Origin: Botryococcus braunii
Lineage: Eukaryota > Chlorophyta > Trebouxiophyceae
Assembly: GCA_002005505.1 (NCBI GenBank)
Contig: MVGU01001480.1
Coordinates: 1 to 64,000, forward strand
DNA length: 64,000 nucleotides
Direction of reading: 5' to 3'
Of the stretch, positions 48,015-58,307 are shown one piece after another (positions within the stretch are counted from its first letter, which is position 1; the number at the start of each line of letters is the position of its first letter). The position numbers and the translations under genes were made by a program. The notes under the pieces were generated by a model. That model had not been told where the DNA came from. It was given only the letters and a program-made list of their open reading frames with translations, and ran no database searches.

Positions 48015-49163
48015 TTAAAATGGAGACTTCTCTTCAAACGGTTGGTTGTAATTCGCGTAACCCCTGCCATTGCCTCTGCCTCTGCCCCTATAATTGCTGG
48101 ACCTGTTGTCTTGGAAGTTCCTCTTATCATTTGAGTCCCCCTGCGAGTTGTTGACTTTGGCTCCCTGTGCACTGTTAGTCCGTTTCTGGCGCAAAAGGTT
48201 TGCCGCAAACTCGGCATCAGAATCCAGAGCCCATGTAAGCAAGTTGGCTAAGGTAACAGGCTTGGGATTATCTTGTGCTTGCATAGCAACATGCATAGTT
48301 TCGAGTTTTAAACGCATGAAAGGCCTGTGGTGCTTATCTGACATGGCTGAGATAATCATCTCGAATACCTCTTCTTTGTCTGGTAAACCGATCCAATGCT
48401 TGTAGCCAAGATCATTGATCTCATTCATGAAGTCTGCAGCTGACTGATTCTCTCGCTGCAACTTTGAACGAAGGGCTGCCAAATATCCATGTTGATCCGG
48501 CTTGAAAAGCTTGGTTAGTACCAAAAACAGCTCACTGACATCAGTTAGTAACTTGCCAGCTATGTTAGAGTCAATATTCAAAGCAACCTCGCTGTTAGCA
48601 CAAGCAGCTTTCTTGACAGCATCCAAAATTTCAGATGGGGTCAGACCTGTTCCATCCTGTCGGATGATCAACGTCACTGTTTCAATCCAGTGAGCAACCG
48701 ACGTACCTTTTACGAGCGTTGGAAGGCGCTCGTTTAACATTTTACGTCTCGTTGCCCTCTCCTGAGGCGTTGGACCACTGACACTTGGAACTGGTCTTGG
48801 CTGACTTAGTGCTGCTGTCACTGCTGAACGGATTTGAGCTGACATCTCAGAATCCTTAATGTTGAGGGCCTTATTGAACGCTCTAACTAGACCTTGGATA
48901 ATGTGAACTGCCTCATTACCAACATCAGCACCTTCTCTCAATGAATCTGCAAACTTCTGAGCCTCATAAGGACCACAACCTCTCTCTATGCTCAGGATCA
49001 TGGCTGGCACGAATGCCGCCAATTCAGGTTGTTCTTGTATTATTTGTAACGACTGTGCCACAGCACGAGGTGTATCAGGAATATGAATAGGGTTTCGTCT
49101 AGTACCTCTTGGAGGTGTCACTACCTCTTCTTCTACAGGTACCTCCATGCCAAAGTCTGTCAT
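48015..49163 (-). CDS. C Gag-like protein
   Basis: 382 codons, start ATG 49163, TAA stop three bases before ORF2. It has no CCHC knuckle; the C-terminus is Arg-Gly-Asn rich (NYRGRGRGNGRGYANYNQ) and could replace it for RNA binding. The centre (SAADFMNEINDLGY, LRSKLQRENQ) resembles capsid regions of gypsy Gag in general layout, but I identify it mainly by position upstream of the protease. Uninterrupted, unlike the rest of C. Confidence 0.65.
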   Translation of the reverse strand: MTDFGMEVPVEEEVVTPPRGTRRNPIHIPDTPRAVAQSLQIIQEQPELAAFVPAMILSIERGCGPYEAQKFADSLREGADVGNEAVHIIQGLVRAFNKALNIKDSEMSAQIRSAVTAALSQPRPVPSVSGPTPQERATRRKMLNERLPTLVKGTSVAHWIETVTLIIRQDGTGLTPSEILDAVKKAACANSEVALNIDSNIAGKLLTDVSELFLVLTKLFKPDQHGYLAALRSKLQRENQSAADFMNEINDLGYKHWIGLPDKEEVFEMIISAMSDKHHRPFMRLKLETMHVAMQAQDNPKPVTLANLLTWALDSDAEFAANLLRQKRTNSAQGAKVNNSQGDSNDKRNFQDNRSSNYRGRGRGNGRGYANYNQPFEEKSPF

Positions 49164-50458
49164 GCTTCAAACACTGACACAAATCTCAAGCAACACGAGT
49201 TACACTATCCCTGCACAGTTCCTATCACTCTTGCAAGTGTGATCAGAGGCTGTGCGTTCTCGGTTGTCCAACATGTGCTCCACCGTCAGACAATTATCAT
49301 GTATATGGGGTGTGAATTTCTCTCAGACTACCCCTCAAAATTTTAAAATGTTCCGTTTTACAACTCCTGCCTGACACTTCAACGATCACTGCTGCCTTAC
49401 GCTTACCGGCGTCGGGCCGTTCTTCGAGGTTCTACCTGCTCGCAATCCAGTTACCTGTCTTCCTGGTTTCAGCAGAAAGTTTGAGCCTTCAAACTCAAAC
49501 ACAAGTGTTAGTGTACACCACCGACCTGGGAGAGAGGTCCAAGCGCGGGCGGCTATGCCCAAAAACACGACACAGAGGCAAATATGCCAATTGAATCACT
49601 GATTTTACTTCTAAATCAAAGCTTTAACCTCGCATCTCCCAGTCTAGCAGGCCACTTAACAAATTAAAACAGATACGTGCCGGATTCTGATCCGCACAAA
49701 AGCTTACTCTCGCAAGGAGGACGGACTGGACCCAAAAGCAGACGCAGAGCAGATAAAACCTCAGAATCTACAGACCTTGCACCAATAGACGCTGCTAGGC
49801 ACACACAGTATCTCAATCAAAGTGCTGATCAAACTCAAGCGACGGACCTTGGAAACTCCGAGAGGGAGTTCCGCCAGGTATAATTTCAAAGTGAAAACTC
49901 ACAAAATACACTTAATTGCTCGTGGGTATAGTACACAGCCACAGCCATCAACTTACTTGAGTTAAGGAATAGCGTCGGGATGTTGCGCGCCACCTACCGA
50001 CTTGCGATGGTGCCCGAAACTACGACGATCTTAGCAGAGGAAGTAGAGATTTTAATATATGAGTTTTACAATAGGGATGATATGTGATTACAATAACTTT
50101 GGGGCGTAGGATTCCCTGTATACACCTGCTGTAAATATGTGATGCTCCCATCGGTGGGCGTCCCCTACCGGGATCTTTGTCACCACAAGGTGCGCACAAC
50201 AAACGTGAGGTCTGATGACTCTCACTTCCTAAAACCTCTTGAATATGTAAAGACTGGTGTGCGCCACCGACTGTCGGTGGTGGATAGACCGAAGTACCTC
50301 TCACACTACCTAGCCTCAAGCAAAGGACATTTAAACGTAAGATTGTCCACACGGCCCCTATACACAGTAACAAAGACTGCTTTAGCGCATAGCATCACAA
50401 TCGAATGTCCACGGTTTTTCGGAAACTTCACATAAAAAGTATCCCAGGCTATCAATCT
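49164..50458. other. Leader of C or host spacer, no LTR resolved
   Basis: This is where the 5' LTR and primer-binding site of C should lie. I found no stretch matching the region beyond the C integrase (13.7-14.3 kb) and no convincing primer-binding site. On the minus strand there are possible 5' splice sites (ACAG|GTAACTGG near 49457). No gene is supported. Confidence 0.35.
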
Positions 50459-50577
50459 GAGGGATCTTTTGTGGCAGGCGAGCTTATCTATGCCCGCGAG
50501 ACTGCTGCCCCACGTGATTGCCGTACCATGCAGTCACGTGGATCACCAATACATTATATGTCACAACTAAGGCTATG

Positions 50578-50580
<3 letters not shown>
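50459..50580. repeat. 122-bp direct repeat, right copy
   Basis: Same length and orientation as 13171-13292, one base different. It runs straight into a (TG)n tract at 50580, where the left copy has TATATGTCAT. Confidence 0.85.
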
Positions 50581-50660
<80 letters not shown>

Positions 50661-50941
50661 TGTGTCTGTGTTTGTGTCTGTATGTGTTGGGGGGGGGGGG
50701 CGGCGGGCGAGTGTATTGGTCCGTGTGCACCTGTTTGAATGTTCCAGACTTTCAATTATGCAAAACAATGGACTTCCGCTGCAACTGTATTCTGCACACT
50801 TTATTCTTAGTGCTGAAGTACTGACACATCAGAGTGACGGATTCTTTTGTCAAAGGAAAGATCTTGGTTTGGTAGACGAGCATATGCTGCAGCGATCTCC
50901 TCCCAAACTTTTGTGCGCAAATGGTCCTGTAATTGCCATTG
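50581..50941. repeat. (TG)n, poly-G and dispersed repeat block
   Basis: (TG)n at 50581-50660, TCTG variants, poly-G at 50689-50700, then a block at about 50750-50845 resembling 11070-11150. Same order as at 10.4-11.2 kb. Confidence 0.6.
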
Positions 50942-52566
50942 TGTTGAGTTGTGAACATACATTATAGAATGCCTTGTGCTTTAAGGTGATCTTCAAATGT
51001 ACATTATTAGGATACGGGTCCACTATCCACATAAGGTACCTCCAGACACGTTCGGATGAGGTCTATTTTCGAACATAAGGTACAATCTGATCTAGAATAC
51101 GCGTTAGTGTGAAAGGACTATTAAAGCTGCGATCACCGCATAGTCGAGCAACTGGTTTGGAAAGATACTGGGCACATAAGGATGCCAGTCTTGTTCATGC
51201 AGTTGCATGTGTCTAAAGAGCAGACAGTCGTCAAGGACTGTAGCTGGAGAGGCACGAACTTACGACCTGTCTGCTTGCTTACAGGTGCGGTGACGCAGGG
51301 TGTGTATTGGTAATGTGTTCATGTTTGATTGCTTGTTTGTAAGTGAATCATCTTAGTGTACAATCAAGTCTCTAAAACAGCTAAGGGACGGAGTCTTGAT
51401 TGAGTATAGGAAGGCACTTGCTTTCAGCCGTCAGGAGCTTATCCGTGTGTAGATGCTCATTGACAGATCAACATGTAACGGAACTGGTTTGGAAAGATAC
51501 TGGGCACATAAGGATGCCAGTCTTGTTCATGCAGTTGCATGTGTCTAAAGAGCAGACAGTCGTCAAGGACTGTAGCTGGAGAGGCACGAACTTATGACCT
51601 GTCTGCTTGCTTGCAGGAGACGCCACCAGTGAACGACAACCCGTACGGGAACCGTACGGGTTGGCGAATTTCGGTAGGGGTCCCGTACGGGTCGCCTAGG
51701 GGGGATACGGCTTACCCGTTAGAATTCATCAGATTCTGGTAGCGAAATACGGGTCATACCCAACGGGCTAAGCGGAAGTCTTACGGCTTACCCGGGAAAT
51801 ATTCTATTCTATCGGGACAACTCTAGGGGTCGACTTTACATGACTGATGACATTAATGCCGTGATTATGCCGTGATTATGTAGGCCTCTGCGGTTCCTAT
51901 TGGGGCGATTTGTGGCCTTATTTGCCCGATGTAGCATGAAAACCGTGTCGAGGAATCCCAAGGTCCAGAAGGGACTCAGCCGAAAGTTTCGGCCCGAAAC
52001 CCCTTTGGTTCCAAAGTCAAGGCACGTGAGACCCATGTGACAGTATTGACAGTTAATGTCGCGCACCGCATTTGCTGGCGAAACATTGATGCAACAAGTT
52101 CCACGATAGGATATATCATTCATGTTTACTGATTAGTGCATTGGCAAAAGATTGGGGCATCCGGAGTTGATTTTTCTACGTTCGCAGACGCGCCATCCGG
52201 AAAAGATTGTCGACGAAAGCAATATGAGGAGATGGAAACGAAGCAAGCATATGTCGGGTGTAATAAAGTTCAAATGTGCTGATATTGCTGAAAAATGTGC
52301 TTTGGATGCATACGGAATCACTGCTAGTCCTTCGAGGAACCCTGAGCGGCCTCAAGATAATCGCGGCCTAATTTTGCGCAAATTTCGCAAATTTAGCGAC
52401 CCATGCAGCTTTGACTTCGACATACGGGTAACCCGTATGTTTTCCCACTTCCCTTCAGAGGCGTAGGGGTACGTCCCAGGCGGTGTTCCAGACCCACAGG
52501 GGTTTAGCCGTACGGGTTTTCAAGAGGCTGTCGAACACTGGACGCCACTGCCCATAACCTTTTACA
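50942..52566 (+). repeat. 5' LTR of copia element F, with hAT-like insertion
   Basis: The likely start is TGTTGAGTTGTG at 50942; the end TTTTACA at 52566 directly precedes the primer-binding site. Without the 914-bp insertion and its 8-bp target copy the LTR is about 703 bp, close to the 705 bp of B. It contains a 135-bp segment twice: 51150-51284 followed by GTGCGG (a possible 5' splice site) and 51482-51616 followed by GAGACGCC and the LTR end. Confidence 0.75.
51627..52540. mobile_element. hAT-like non-autonomous element, 914 bp
   Basis: Ends CAGTGAACGACA (51627-51638) and TGTCGAACACTG (52529-52540) are inverted repeats with two mismatches, with subterminal AACCCGTACGG inverted motifs. 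It is flanked by the perfect 8-bp duplication GACGCCAC (51619-51626, 52541-52548). CAGTG ends and 8-bp duplication indicate the hAT superfamily. No transposase; it contains CCCGTACGGG palindromes. Confidence 0.88.
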
Positions 52567-52579
52567 GGTTATGGGCCCA
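52567..52579 (+). promoter_or_regulatory. Primer-binding site of F (half initiator tRNA-Met)
   Basis: GGTTATGGGCCCA immediately after the LTR. The LTR end carries CCATAACCTTTTACA, so CCATAACC and GGTTATGG can form a small hairpin over the LTR/PBS junction. Confidence 0.85.
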
Positions 52580-52998
52580 CGCCCTTCCAGCTGAGCCAAG
52601 GGCAGACAGGAGTGCATGGCATCATCGGATGCATCTGTACTGGGTTTTCCACGGACTCGCCTGACGGCAAGAAGAAGTAAAAAAGGAACAACTGGATATT
52701 CACTCAGAAGGCCTACCGACAGAGTCTTCAATCTCTTGGGAAGTTTTTTTTTTTATTATTATTTTTTTTTCCGTGAAGTGACCTGAGATTATCACCCGTC
52801 CTCGTTGTTGTGAGACCGTCAGTAGGTCCGGGTGGTCAGGCAATTGAATTGCTGAAGAATATTTTGCATATCTTGCATATTAAGGTTACGTGCTAGACCT
52901 CGAAAGGGTGGAATACTTGAAAGTGCTGTGGTGTACGCCGGAAGGGTATGCTTAAACCAGCTGTGTCAGGCTGAACGCTGTGAGAGCAAGTGAAGTGT
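52580..52998 (+). other. F leader between primer-binding site and gag
   Basis: About 420 bp without a convincing ORF1 homologue. Contains a T-rich run (52745-52770). F seems to lack the upstream ORF seen in A, B, G and H. Confidence 0.5.
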
Positions 52999-54089
52999 AT
53001 GACCAGACCTCAAACTCGTTCACAAAGCAAGGTTTCTGAAAGTAATCCCAGCAGTACAGAGACTATGGCAACACCAGCAGGAGGCAGCACGGCCTCCTCA
53101 GGAGCTGGACAGTCAGGACAGACCACTGGTGGCACTGCAGCCAGCTCGTATGCATACACGATGAACTCCTCCAATCCCAAGATGTCTACGCAGCTGAAGG
53201 CTGATCGCACTAATTTCAGGGCCTGGCGTGAAGAGCTGAAGTCCTGCGCAATGCAAAAAGGAGCAATGGGAGCGTTGGAGACAGCTATGCCTAAGACCGC
53301 AGAGAACGCAGCAGTAAAACATTTCATTTTGCAGTCTGTCCCGTCCATGTGGCACGACGAAGTCAAACAGCGGGGGAGCGCTTTTGACTTCATTCAGTGG
53401 ATGGCAGACCGCTGCACTGGAGGGAAGGACAGGGAAATCAACGAGAAGTGGATCAAGGGGCTCAAACAAGGCATGGTAAAGGGAGAGACAGTGCAAGAAT
53501 GGTGCCACCGAGTCATCAGTATTGCCGCCTCCCTGGAGGCCAATAACCATCAGCTGAGCGACCGCCAGATCTGCAGGTATATGTATAAGGGGCTACCTGC
53601 AATCTTGTAGAACGACGCTTGGGCAATTACCTCCGCCAAGTCAGACCCCTACAACATGCTGGAGACGATCCTCACTGCCATTGAGAACTTGGAGTACCAG
53701 GATATCCCGCTGGCAGAGTCAGTGCAAGTCACAGCATCAGCTGCAGCAGTTACGGCAGCAGCAGCAGCAGCCGTGCCAGCTCAGGGTGGAATCCCTGAGC
53801 CTCCCCAAGGCGCTGGAGCTGCACCTGGCGCTGGAGCAGCACCAGGAGTGGGAGTTGGAGCACCTGCTGATGGTCAGGCCCCCTATTGCCCTTCTGGTCA
53901 CAACGCTGGAGGCAGGGGGCGAGGGTCTGGACGTGGCAGGAGGCCAAAGGAGGAACTGGCATGTCGCTTCTGCAACAGGACGGGACATTTCTGGAGGGAG
54001 TGCCTGGAACTGAAGAGGCTGCAAGCTCTACATGGCACAATGCAAGCTGCAAGTGCGGGCCCAGCTGCGTGGTGGGGCACTGGAGCTCC
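52999..54089 (+). pseudogene. Copia F Gag, in-frame stop and truncated
   Basis: ATG at 52999; copia Gag region (FRAWREELKSCAMQKG, DREINEKWIKGLKQGM) then TAG at 53608-53610 within YKGLPAIL*N. The same frame continues with an Ala/Gly/Pro-rich stretch and a CCHC knuckle (CRFCNRTGHFWREC, near 53960) until the sequence is cut by the inverted LTR G2 at 54090. Protease onward is not in the window; it would lie beyond the right edge if G2-G-H-I are insertions into F. Confidence 0.8.
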
Positions 54090-54737
54090 TGTGGATCCTG
54101 CAAGATCCAGTTTGTATTTAATATTATAGATCACAGAAGATGAGACATACACATGTGTCATCCAAGTAAGTGAATACTTTCAATATCAACACCATTGTAT
54201 GATGGAAGCAGTTTAACAGGTCAGTCTGATCTCCTCTTGATCTGAAACAATGCATTCACGATGCCAACACAGATGAGAGTTAATTGAGGTCAGGCTGAGA
54301 GTCAGTGTTTGAGACAACAAAGACGTTTCACAAACACTACGGATTGACTTACACCGGGCAGTATACGACACTGGCCTATCTAACGATTACCTGCAAGATC
54401 CAGTTTGTATTTAATATTATAGATCACAGAAGATGAGACATACACATGTGTCATCCTGTGCATGTTACACACTTAGTATCTTGCTGGTAATTCACACACG
54501 ATCACTTGTTTGCAAACCAACGTGCAGCGTAAACTGCTTACCAAGTAAGTGAATACTTTCAATATCAACACCATTGTATGATGGAAGCAGTTTAACAGGT
54601 CTGCACATTAGCAAGAATATTTCTTAGTTAAAGTCACCAAACAGCACTTATGGCTGCTGGAATAACGTAAGCGACGAACATGCGCCTCACCAGTCTGATC
54701 TCCTCTTGATCTGAAACAATGCATTCACGATGCCAAC
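54090..54737 (-). repeat. Partial LTR G2 (inverted), unspliced plus spliced leader copies
   Basis: Minus strand. Related to the LTR of G but opposite in direction. Spliced copy: 54347-54222, 54221-54163, 54162-54098 joined without gaps (126, 59, 65 bp). Unspliced copy: exon 1 part 54737-54691, intron 54690-54601, exon 54600-54542, intron 54541-54456, exon 54455-54391. A 43-bp GT...AG spacer (54390-54348) separates the copies. LTR end GGATCCACA at 54090, next to F coding sequence. Cut at 54737 by the start of the G LTR. Confidence 0.85.
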
Positions 54738-55838
54738 TGTTGGAATTTGTGTACTGTCAGGACAATCCAAGGATGACAAATTTTAACCTGAATAAATTAG
54801 CTGTATAGTTGACCATGTGTTCAACTCAAGGGAAACTCTTTGATAAACAGCCAGTGACATTTATGGCCACAAGTAGTAATGGATAAAGTATATAAGAACA
54901 TGGTAGAGAAGGACTTTCCTGTTGTTTGTGGCTATTAAAAATGAGTTTATCCAAATTGTTAATAACGTGATAAACTCAATTGGGTTAAGGGCCAATTTCC
55001 AAGGCTCTGAACCTGAACTCTGATACGAATTCATGAAAAAGGGCCAGAACAGCGCAAGTCAACGCGCTGGTCTGATAATACTAGGAGCGACTGACCGAAG
55101 TCTCAAGCAGTCAATCCGTTGTGTTTGTGAAACGTCTTTGTTGTCTCAAACACTGACTCTCAGCCTGATCTCAATTAACTCTCATCTGTGTTGGCATCGT
55201 GGATGCATTGTGTCAGATCAAGAGGAGATCAGACTGGTGAGGCGCACGTTTGTCGCTTACGTTATTCTAGCAGCCATAAGTGCTGCTTTACTGAATTTAA
55301 CTAAGAAAGTATTCTTGGTAATGTGCAGGCCTGTTAAACTGCTTCCATCATACAATGTTGTTGATGTTGAAAGTATTTACTTACTTGGTAAGCAGTTTAC
55401 GCTACACGTTGGTTTGCAGACAAGTAACCGCATTTGAATTACCAGCAAGATACTGATTGTGTAACATGCACAGGATGACACATGCATATGTCTCATCATC
55501 TGTGATTTATAATATTAAATACAAACTGGATCTTGCAGGTAATCGTTAGATAGACCAGTGTCGTATACTACCCGGTGTAAGTCAATCCGTTGTGTTTGTG
55601 AAACGTTATGTTGTCTCAAACACTGACTCTCAGCCTGATCTCAATTAATTCTCATCTGTGTTGGCATCGTGGATGGATTGTGTCAGATCAAGAGGAGATC
55701 AGACTGGCCTGTTAAACTGCTTCCATCATACAATGTTGTTGATGTTGAAAGTATTTACTTACTTGGATGACACATGCATATGTCTCATCATCTGTGATTT
55801 ATAATATTAAATACAAACTGGATCTTGCAGGATCCACA
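54738..55838 (+). repeat. 5' LTR of copia element G, unspliced plus spliced leader copies
   Basis: Starts TGTTGGAATTTG, ends GATCCACA. Unspliced copy: exon 55111-55236, intron 55237-55328 (GTGAGG...TGCAG), exon 55329-55387, intron 55388-55473 (GTAAGC...CACAG), exon 55474-55538. A 43-bp GT...AG spacer (55539-55581) follows. Spliced copy: 55582-55706, 55707-55765, 55766-55830 directly joined; then an 8-base tail and the primer-binding site. Region 54738-55110 would be U3, with the promoter. Confidence 0.85.
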
Positions 55839-55840
55839 AT

Positions 55841-55853
55841 GGTTATGGGCCCA
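55841..55853 (+). promoter_or_regulatory. Primer-binding site of G (half initiator tRNA-Met)
   Basis: GGTTATGGGCCCA, two bases after the presumed LTR end. Confidence 0.85.
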
Positions 55854-55858
55854 CGCCC

Positions 55859-56479
55859 ATGGAGCGACGACCATCTCTGTTGACGGACGACGAACTTAAT
55901 CTGCTCCGCGAAGGGCACTTCCACTGTGGTCTATGCAATAAGTGGGTGTCAGGAAAGGTTCCCATTGAAAACGTGAATCGTGCTATTGAACGTGGAATTG
56001 TTGTGTTCGAAGACTTTTGCCGAGAAGGTATTGAGCAAGAACGTCACTATCAAGCAAAGTTTAATCATCACAAGATTAAGCTAGTTCAATCACTTGAAAA
56101 CTCGAAGTATCCATTTCCTAAGGGTTCACGTCGAACCTTTTCTCTTGACACTTGGGAAGCTAGACTGATCGATAGAGAAGTTTACTCTCAAAGGTTTCAA
56201 GAACAATATACCACATTAGCTAGATACGAGATCCCGTTGGACTTCTCACATCACTGTTTATTGATTGAGTATGCCACCCTCCTTGCATTGAGTAAAGGAG
56301 CAGGTGTATCGTTGAGTCCTTGGCTTGCACGAGACGAATCACCCTACGAAACTCTGAAAGACAAGCTTGCTGAGACGAACGCCTCAATTGTGAATGATTT
56401 AGAAGACGGTACAGAGCAAAGGTGCAGGTGTTACATTCCCAGGCATGGCAACATTGGCTACGAACCCTACCCCAGGTAA
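55859..56479 (+). CDS. Copia G ORF1, unrecognised protein upstream of gag
   Basis: 206 codons; ATG only five bases after the primer-binding site. It contains a Cys pair CGLC near residue 23, a Lys-rich middle (NHHKIKLVQSLENSKYPFPK) and an acidic end. I see no convincing similarity to ORF1 of A/B or H. It ends in TAA at 56477-56479 and overlaps gag (ATG 56445) by 35 bases in another frame, which fits coupled or leaky translation. Function unknown; uninterrupted in an otherwise damaged element. Confidence 0.65.
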   Translation: MERRPSLLTDDELNLLREGHFHCGLCNKWVSGKVPIENVNRAIERGIVVFEDFCREGIEQERHYQAKFNHHKIKLVQSLENSKYPFPKGSRRTFSLDTWEARLIDREVYSQRFQEQYTTLARYEIPLDFSHHCLLIEYATLLALSKGAGVSLSPWLARDESPYETLKDKLAETNASIVNDLEDGTEQRCRCYIPRHGNIGYEPYPR

Positions 56480-58307
56480 TCCATCTAATCCACAAGTAAA
56501 TCAACCCTCAGCTGGTAATACTAGTCAGTCTGCCCAGTCAGGTAATAGCATAGATCAGACAAACCCTGTTTATACCAATCTAAAATTGGTTCAGGCGTTA
56601 GACCTGGATTGTGAAAACGGCTTTAGATGGCATAAAGATGTTCTGAATGTTGCTAATAGCAAACGTATTAAGATGTGTCTAGACGAAGAGCATCCTAATA
56701 CAGCAGGAGACTCTCTTGCTGTGAGTCTTCTAACTGAGAAAATTCCTGACGTTTGGGTGGACAGGGCATTGGACATGCCAAACGCAAAGCAGGCCTATGA
56801 CTGGCTGCTGCGCAAGTTCACTGGTGGCCACAATGAGGAGTTAATGAGGAAATGGTCCAAGGTCTTGGACTATGGGCGTATCGATGAGGGTCAGGAGTAC
56901 CATTCATATGTTGCTAGGAAGTTCAGGATTGCAAGAGGTCTACAAGCCAATAATCACCCATGCTCTGATGGTAGGCTAAAAATGGGGATTGTAGAGGGTT
57001 TGCCCAAGCATTTTGACCATGCCAAATCAAATCTCTACACCTCCTGCCTTGGTGAGGATGAGGACAAGGTCACACTCAATATTTAGGCATGTTCAAGGTT
57101 GCTTGGAATTGATGAATTTAAGGCCCCCTCACCATCAGTCAATCTTATCAATCCAGTCAGAGGTCCCCCTCGTCCCAGGAACGCTCCAGGATCCAGGCCA
57201 CCGGGGATGCCAGAAGATCTGCCTGACAACTTCAGGGGCTGCTGGCACTGCTTGGAAGATGGACATACCAGAAACGTGTGTCCAAAACTTACAGCTGAGA
57301 AAGAAAAAAGGGCTGCCCTCATTTCAGCACGCAAGAACCAAGCCAATCCAGTTGGAGGTATTGCATTGGGGGACTCTTCTGACTCAGGTAATCCATTCTC
57401 TAGATGGGTGGTAGACTCAGGAGCCTCAACACACATATGCAATGATGTTAGACTAATGCAAAACATTCACTGGTATACACAGCCAAAGGGTCTAAATTTG
57501 GCAACTGGTGAACATGTTGCACAACGCAAGGCATGTGGTTCTGTGTGCTTAGTAGATGAAATGGGGAACATGTGTAAAGTTAAAAACGTAGAATATGTAC
57601 CTACTGCAATTGAAAATTTGTTGTCGGTCTCTAGTGCAGTAACAGATGGCATCATGTTTACAAACAATTCACATGGAGAGATTATTAGTATGTACAGTAA
57701 TGCCTCAAAATTCATCTCTGAAGTCAGAAAAGTAAGAGGACTGTACTTTGTTTACTGCTTGTGCTGCAAAATTCAGCTCTCACATAGTGTTGGATATGCT
57801 CACAAATGCTCTGAATATGATTTGTGGCATCAACGCTTAGGACATCCAGGAAGTAAAAACCTGGAACGACTGCAGATTGAGGATATGGTGAAGGGAATAG
57901 CTACATCTTTGTCTCCTTGCTTACATGGTCATTCACTGTGTGATGTGTGTGTGATGGGCAAGCAGACTAAAGAGAGCTACCAAAGATCCCCAGTATCAGC
58001 AACTGAACGTCTTCAGCTGTTGCACTTGGATGTAATTGGTGAGCTACCAATTCCAGGAGCTGAGGGTGAACGCTACATGCTCACATTTCTAGACGATTAC
58101 TCTAGAGCTGGTGAATTGTTAGCATTGACTTCCAAGTCCCAGGTGGGTGGTGCTGTTAAGTCAATCATCCTGTACTTGGAAAATCAGACTAATCACAATG
58201 TTAAGGTGGTTAGGTCTGATAGGGGAAGTGAGTTTGTAAATGCTGACTTGCTTGACTTTTTTCAGTCTAAAGGGATCAGACATGAAACGTCTGCTCCTTA
58301 TACCCCT
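56445..58307 (+). pseudogene. Copia G gag-pol, stop in gag and truncated in integrase
   Basis: Gag from ATG 56445 (VLNVANSKRIKMCL, EELMRKWSKVLDYG), TAG at 57084-57086, then same-frame continuation with a CCHC knuckle (CWHCLEDGHTRNVC), protease (WVVDSGASTHICND), GAG-pre-integrase (LWHQRLGHPGS) and integrase (HLDVIGELPIP, VRSDRGSEFVN). It ends at APYTP where the LTR of element H begins (58308), before the third catalytic acid. If H is an insertion, the rest lies beyond the window. Confidence 0.85.

Noticed and set aside
55033..55437. 134-codon open frame
   Set aside because: Crosses the intron-exon structure of the G LTR; it is non-coding leader.
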